Shown here: positions 59,201-64,000 of the stretch, piece after piece
Position numbering within the stretch: the stretch's first letter is position 1
Layout of the letters: every line of letters begins with the position of its first letter
Notes under the pieces: model-generated
The model's input: the letters and a program-made list of their open reading frames with translations, nothing else
What the model was told of the DNA's origin: nothing
Databases searched by the model: none
Translations under genes and position numbers: made by a program
From: Vicugna pacos
Lineage: Eukaryota; Chordata; Mammalia; Artiodactyla; Camelidae
Direction: 5' to 3'
Assembly (NCBI RefSeq): GCF_048564905.1
Contig: NC_133004.1
Span: 41,584,105-41,648,104, forward strand
Length of the DNA stretch: 64,000 nt

Positions 59201-62200
59201 GTTCTGCAGGACTTTGGTGAGCGCAAGTTTCATGCTCATCATAGCAAACCTCATGCCGATGCAGTTTCGGGGTCCAGTTCCAAAAGGCAGGTATGTGTAA
59301 GGATTTATGCTGTCCTGGTTCTTCTTACTGAACCTGTATCCACAACAGTAGATGACACAAGTTAATGAGACATAAGAACCACAAGAGCTCCAGGTGAGGT
59401 TTTAACTTAAACTCTCAACCAGTAGCATTAGGGATCATGTTGTGGGCGAGGCATTCATCCTGCTGTGGTTAATGTGTTGTGAAGAAAGAAAGGTCAGCTC
59501 CTGTTCCTTCCCATCCCCTCCACCCTATAAGAGCTCCCAGTCTTGCTGGGGAGATGAGATGAAGGCTGTTTAAAGAAAATTGATCTTTAAACACTTAAAC
59601 TACAGTCATGGAGGTGAGATGTTCACGCTCTGAAAGTCAAGCAGGAAATGAGACTGACTAATGGAAACGTGGGTTCCTGTCTCCATGGACACTTGTGTTG
59701 GTCACATGCTCCTCGAGGAAGGAAGGAGGAGAAGTGTCTCTGAGAATTCAAATTGTTATTTTTCTTGTATTTAATATCCTACCTCCTCCCCTCCCCTTGT
59801 GTCACTGTCTGTCTCTCCGTCTTTCTCTTTCCCACACACAGAAGGTACTTAGGTCAGATTACACTACCCTAAGCACTGGTGTCCTTGTCTGTCTGTTGCA
59901 TTAGCCTATAAATTCCTTAGTGGTTAAACTCAGTTTCATTCAACTTTGACTCCTCAGTATTTGAATATATTAAGGAAAAATGTGGATCTGGGGAAACTGA
60001 TATTGGCATCGTGTTTACATAAATTTTAAAGAGGCCCTATTTACAAACATCCTGTAATATTTGTAGACAATATGACTTAAAATAATGTGGGGGCACAGAG
60101 AAGAGTAGCAGGAGCATGTAGATGGGCAGCTGACACGGGCTGCTGCTGGCTAGGCAGGGAAGGGGCACATGTGCCACATTAGCCTCCTGAGGGAGAAGGG
60201 AGCTGGCCCAGGTCTGCAGCCACGGACAGCACCGGGGAATCTGTGGGCACCTCTGTCCTCAGTGAGGCTGCTTGAACCGCCAGGACCACTAGGTCCTCAG
60301 CCTGAACCCTCACATTAATGCTAGAGGAAATGACAGTCAATGTTTCATAAAATGGAAATGGGGGAAGGTTGGTGGTGAATTTGGAGAACCAAAGAGAACA
60401 GATAGAAAATCTTAAAGGAAATAAAAAAGCCTGTACACCTAAAATAAGATAGTGCTTAGGTAAATTATGACATACACATGCAAAGACATATACATAGAAT
60501 GTTATTTAGAGTTTACCATTAAATCAAGTAATCAGTACAAAACCAAATTAGCTATAATACCCTTCTAAGTGTGAAGAATCCATATATGCAGAATATCATA
60601 TGAGAATATTGTGAAAAACTATATGGAACCAAAATGGATAACGTAGGGCAGATGGACAAATTTCTGGAAACATACAGTCCACCAAGACTGAACCAAGAAG
60701 AAACTGACCACTTGAACAAACCGATCACTAGAAATGAAATCAAATTAGCAATAAAAAACCTCCCTACAAATAAAAGTCCACAACCATCCGGCTTCACCAG
60801 GGAATTCTACCAAACATACAAAGAAAACTCATCCCAGTCCTTCTCAAACTCTTCCAGAAGTCACAAAGTCATTCTATGAAGCCACCATCACCCTGATACC
60901 AAAACCAGGCAAAGACACCACCAAAAAAGAGAATTACAGACCATTAACACTGATGAATGTAGATGAAAAGTCCTTGCCAAAATATTAGCAAATAGAATCC
61001 AGTAGCACATAAAAAAGATTATACATCATAATCAATTGGGGTTCATCCCAGGGACACAAGGGTGGTTCAACATACGCAAATCAATCAATGTAATACATCA
61101 CATCAACAAGAGAAAGGACAAAAACCACATGATCATCTCAATAGATGCAGAAAAAGCATTTGATAAAATTCAACACCCATTTATGATAAAAACTCTCACC
61201 AAAGTGGCTATGGAGGGAACATATCTCAACATAATAAAAGCTACAGCCACCATAGTACTCAACGGTGAAAAACTCAAAAGTTTCCCACTAAAATCTGGGA
61301 CAAGACAAGGATGCCCACTATCACCACTCTTATTCAACACAGTCTTGGAAGTCCTAGCCACAGCAATCAGGCAAGAGAGAGAAATAAAAGGGATCCAAAT
61401 TAGAAAACAAGAGGTAAAAGTGTCACTATATGCCAATGTCACGATACTATACATAGAAAACCCTAAAAGGTCCACACAAAAACTACTAGAGATGATCGAA
61501 GAATTCAGCAAGGTAGCAGGTTATAAGATTAATGTTCAAAAATCACTTGCATTTCTTTACACTAATGATGAATCAACAGGAAAAGGAACTAAAGAAACAA
61601 TCCCCTTTAAAATAGCACCCAGAGTAATAAAATACCTAGGAATAAATCTAACCAAGGAGGTGAAAGGCTTCTATACAGAAAACTATAAACCATCGATGAA
61701 GGAAATTAAAGAAGACTTTAAAAAATGGAAAGATAGCTCATGCTCTTGGATTGGAAGAATCAATATTGTTAACATGATCACATTGCCCAAGGCAATCTAC
61801 AGGTTTAATGCAATCCCTATCAAATTACCCAGGACATATTTCACAGAACTACAACAAATTGTAACAAAATTTATATGGAGCCATCAAAGACCTAGAATTG
61901 CCAAAGCATTACTGAAGAGAAAGAAAGAGGCTGGAGGAATAACTCTCCCAGACTTCAGAGAATACTATACAGCTGCAGTTATCAAGACAGCATGGTACTG
62001 GTACAAAAAAGAGACAAACAGACCAATGGAACAGAATAGAGAGCCCCGAATTGAACCCACAAACTTTTGGTCTACTAATCTTTGAGAAAGGAGGCAAGAA
62101 GATACACTGGAATAAAGACAGTCTCTCCAGCAAATGGTGTTGGGAAAACTGAACAGCAGCATGTAAAGCAATGAAACTAGAACACTCCTTTACACCATAC

Positions 62201-63365
62201 ACAAAAATAAACTCAAAATGGATCAAAGACTTAAACATAAGACAAGATACAATAAACCTCCTAGAGGAAAATATAGGCAAAACATTATCTGACATACATC
62301 TCAAAAATGTTCTCCTAGGGCAGTCTACTCAAGCAACAGAAATAAAAGCAAGAATAAACAAATGGGACCTAATGAAACTTACAAGCTTCTGTACAGCAAA
62401 GGAAATCATAAGTAAAACAAAAAGACAACCTACGGAATGGGAGAAAATTTTTGCAGATGAAACCGACAAAGGCCTCATCTCCAGAATATATAAGCAGATC
62501 ATATGACTTAATAAGAAAAAACAAACAACCCAATCCAAAAATGGGCAGAAGATCTAAACAAGCAATTCTCCAAGGAGGACATACAAATGATCAATAGGCA
62601 TATGAAAAAAATGCTCAATATCACTAATTATCAGAGAAATGCAAATCAAAACTACAATGAGGTATCACCTGACACCAGTCAGAATGGCCATCATTCAAAA
62701 ATCCACAAATGACAAATGCTGGAGAGGCTGTGGAGAAAAGGGAACCCTCCTGCACTGCTGGTGGGAATGCAGTTTGGTGCAGCCATTATCGAAAACAGTA
62801 TGGAGATTCCTCAAAAGACTAGGAATAGACTTACCATATGACCCAGGAATCCCGCTCCTGGGCATATATCCAGAAGGAACCCTACTTCAGGATGACACCT
62901 GCACCCCAGTGTTCATAGCAGCACTATTCACAATAGCCAAGACATGGAAACAGCCTAAGTGTCCATCAACAGATGACTGGATAAAGAAGATGTGGCGTAT
63001 TTTTACAATGGAATACTACTCAGCCATAAAAACCGACAACATAATGCCATTTGCAGCAACATGGATGCTCCTGGAGAATGTCATTCTGAGTGAAGTAAGC
63101 CAGAAAGAGAAAGAAAAATACCATATGAGATCTCTCATATGTGGAATCTAAAATTAAAAACAAACAAAAACAGACAAAACAGAAATACAAAACAGAAATT
63201 GACTCATAGACATAGAATACAAACTTGTGGTTGCCAAAGGGGTTGGGGGTTGGAAGGGACAGACTGGGATTTCAAAACACAGAATAGATAAACAAGATTA
63301 TACTGCATAGCACAGGGAAATATGTACAAGATCTTCTGGTAGCTCACAGAGAAAAAAATGTGACA

Positions 63366-63402
<37 letters not shown>

Positions 63403-64000
63403 CATGTATAACTGAAAATTGTGCTCTCCAGTGGAATTTGACACAACATTGTAAAATGACTATAACTCAGTAAAAAAAAGTTAAAAAAAGAATCTACATA
63501 AGCATAGAAACATGTTCATAAAGACATGTATTACATATTGATGAGGCTTATTTTAAGGCATTAGGAATTCAGTTGGCTATAATTTTCTTTTTTCTAGTCC
63601 ACAGTTTGTATAATTTTGACTCAGTGAACTCCCTTGTAAAGAGAAAAATATCCTAACAATAAAAAGATGTACAAATAGATGATTGCCTAATCACACATTT
63701 GTCACCTGTACGGGTTCTCAGAATTTGCAAGCACCCAAAAGGGTCAGGGTGGGTTCCTTTCCCCAGGGTCTATTACCTTTCGGGACGGAACTCCTCAGGC
63801 TCTGTCCAAAGTGCTGGGTCTTTGTGAAGAGCGTAGACTGGCACCATCACCACTGTCTCTTTGGGAATGAACACCCCATTGATTTCCACATCTTTTTTAC
63901 AGACCCTCTCCAGTCTACCAGCAAGTGGGAATATTCTGAGAGTTTCATTCACCACCATGTCAAGATACTCCATCTGTCGCAGGCCATCGTAGGTAGGGGG
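56258..64000 (-). CDS. CYP3A: CYP3A copy B, cytochrome P450 3A (3' exons 11-13, runs off the right edge)
   Basis: Minus-strand exons: 11 (63777 to the edge, 224 of an expected 227 nt), 12 (59171-59333, 163 nt) and 13 (56258-56353, 96 nt with TGA). All are open and the visible splice sites are GT-AG. Exon 11 has the K-helix ETLR and ends FRPER. Exon 12 carries the haem-binding loop [10 protein letters not shown] with the cysteine thiolate ligand. Exon 13 begins [10 protein letters not shown] and gives a normal length C-terminus of 31 codons. Family role: ER-anchored, NADPH-P450-reductase-dependent oxidation of steroids and drugs, mainly in liver and gut. The member name cannot be set from these exons. 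The position next to OR2AE1 and the orientation opposite to TRIM4 recall human CYP3A43. Exons 1-10 lie outside, so function is inferred, not shown. Confidence 0.93.
56690..56818 (-). mobile_element. Degenerate camelid SINE in copy B intron 12
   Basis: The minus-strand text retains CTTAGCATGCGCAAGGCCCT and an A/T-rich tail, with a damaged A-box. The flanks carry the similar strings ATTAAAAAAAAATTTT at 56661 and 56833, a low-complexity but probable target duplication. It is absent from copy A. Confidence 0.65.
56840..57185 (-). mobile_element. Antisense L1M 3' UTR in copy B intron 12
   Basis: CTTTTATTGAGATATAATTG at the left and CATGTGGTACATTACATCCT in the middle. Paralogue of 42170-42530. Confidence 0.7.
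58615..58775 (+). mobile_element. MER5A-like element in copy B intron 12
   Basis: CAGAATCTCTGGGGGCGTTT and CCTAGGCATCAGAATTTG fit MER5A. Same place as 43910-44060 in copy A. Confidence 0.6.
60591..63488 (+). mobile_element. 5'-truncated L1 in CYP3A copy B intron 11
   Basis: Covers the reverse transcriptase and C-terminal parts of ORF2 plus the 3' UTR, opposite to the CYP3A gene. The longest open part is 61036-62085 (349 codons), with further pieces at 62171-62506 and 62639-63151. RT text includes [14 protein letters not shown] and [12 protein letters not shown]. The catalytic FADD motif reads YANV, so the enzyme is dead even apart from the frame breaks. The 3' end has a (TA)n run and A-rich tail. 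The flanks AAGAATCCATATATGCA (60574-60590) and AAGAATCTACATAAGCA (63489-63505) look like a decayed target duplication. Copy A lacks the insert, so it came after the duplication. Confidence 0.92.
63368..63399 (+). repeat. (TA)n run in the L1 3' UTR
   Basis: About 16 TA units, part of the L1 3' region. Confidence 0.95.

Larger units (their letters stand above)
55205..64000 (-). repeat. Tandem segmental duplication, copy B
   Basis: Paralogue of 40620-49563. It is longer within intron 11 because of a 2.9 kb L1, and carries its own SINE at 56690-56818. It runs past the right edge. Confidence 0.8.

Noticed and set aside
61036-62085. A 349-codon open frame that could pass for a gene
   Set aside because: It is the reverse-transcriptase part of a truncated L1 with a mutated catalytic motif.

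Overview
This is mammalian nuclear DNA, most likely from a camelid (Camelus, Vicugna or Lama). Genes have GT-AG introns, repeats are dense, and MIR, L2, L1M and hAT-Charlie fossils are present. The lineage clue is a tRNA-like SINE with an A-box reading TAGCTCAGTGGTAGAG, an internal CTTAGCATGC and an A/T-rich tail. From memory this is the camelid Vic-1 type. The gene order TRIM4 - OR2AE1 - CYP3A matches, from memory, the human 7q22.1 interval read in reverse.

Layout. A decayed SCAN-domain relic lies at the left edge (about 10-240, minus). A CpG island (about 640-1700) holds the promoter and first exon of TRIM4. TRIM4 runs 1253-16076 on the plus strand in six coding exons and is intact (475 codons plus stop). 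Its introns are full of old repeats: L1M, MIR, L2, MER5A-like and MER3-like elements, and one LTR-like fossil inside an L1. From 16.4 to 29.7 kb there is no gene, only nested L1s, a camelid SINE and an antisense class III retrovirus fossil. OR2AE1 (29870-30814, plus) is an intact one-exon olfactory receptor gene. From 32 to 35.4 kb several L1 3' ends are stacked. A broken vomeronasal type 2 receptor exon lies at 36297-37211 (minus), followed by a MER5A and a probable solo LTR.

From about 40.6 kb to the right edge there are two tandem CYP3A copies on the minus strand, about 14.5 kb apart. Copy A (41758-53000) keeps recognisable exons 8-13 only. Exon 12 has a frame-changing insertion, a stop in the haem-binding loop and a lost splice donor, and exon 10 has lost the conserved acid-alcohol pair, so A is a pseudogene. 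Copy B (56258 to the right edge) shows exons 11-13, all intact, and continues beyond the window. A 2.9 kb L1 sits in intron 11 of copy B only. A MER5A-like fossil in intron 12 is shared by both copies and so predates the duplication.

The three functional units do not form a pathway. TRIM4 is an innate-immunity E3 ligase, OR2AE1 an odorant receptor, and CYP3A a drug- and steroid-oxidising P450. They are neighbours by old synteny. I found no undescribed biological system. The best leads are the vomeronasal receptor relic, the stepwise decay of CYP3A copy A with a disabled but open exon 10, a compact hairpin next to OR2AE1, and the SCAN relic.
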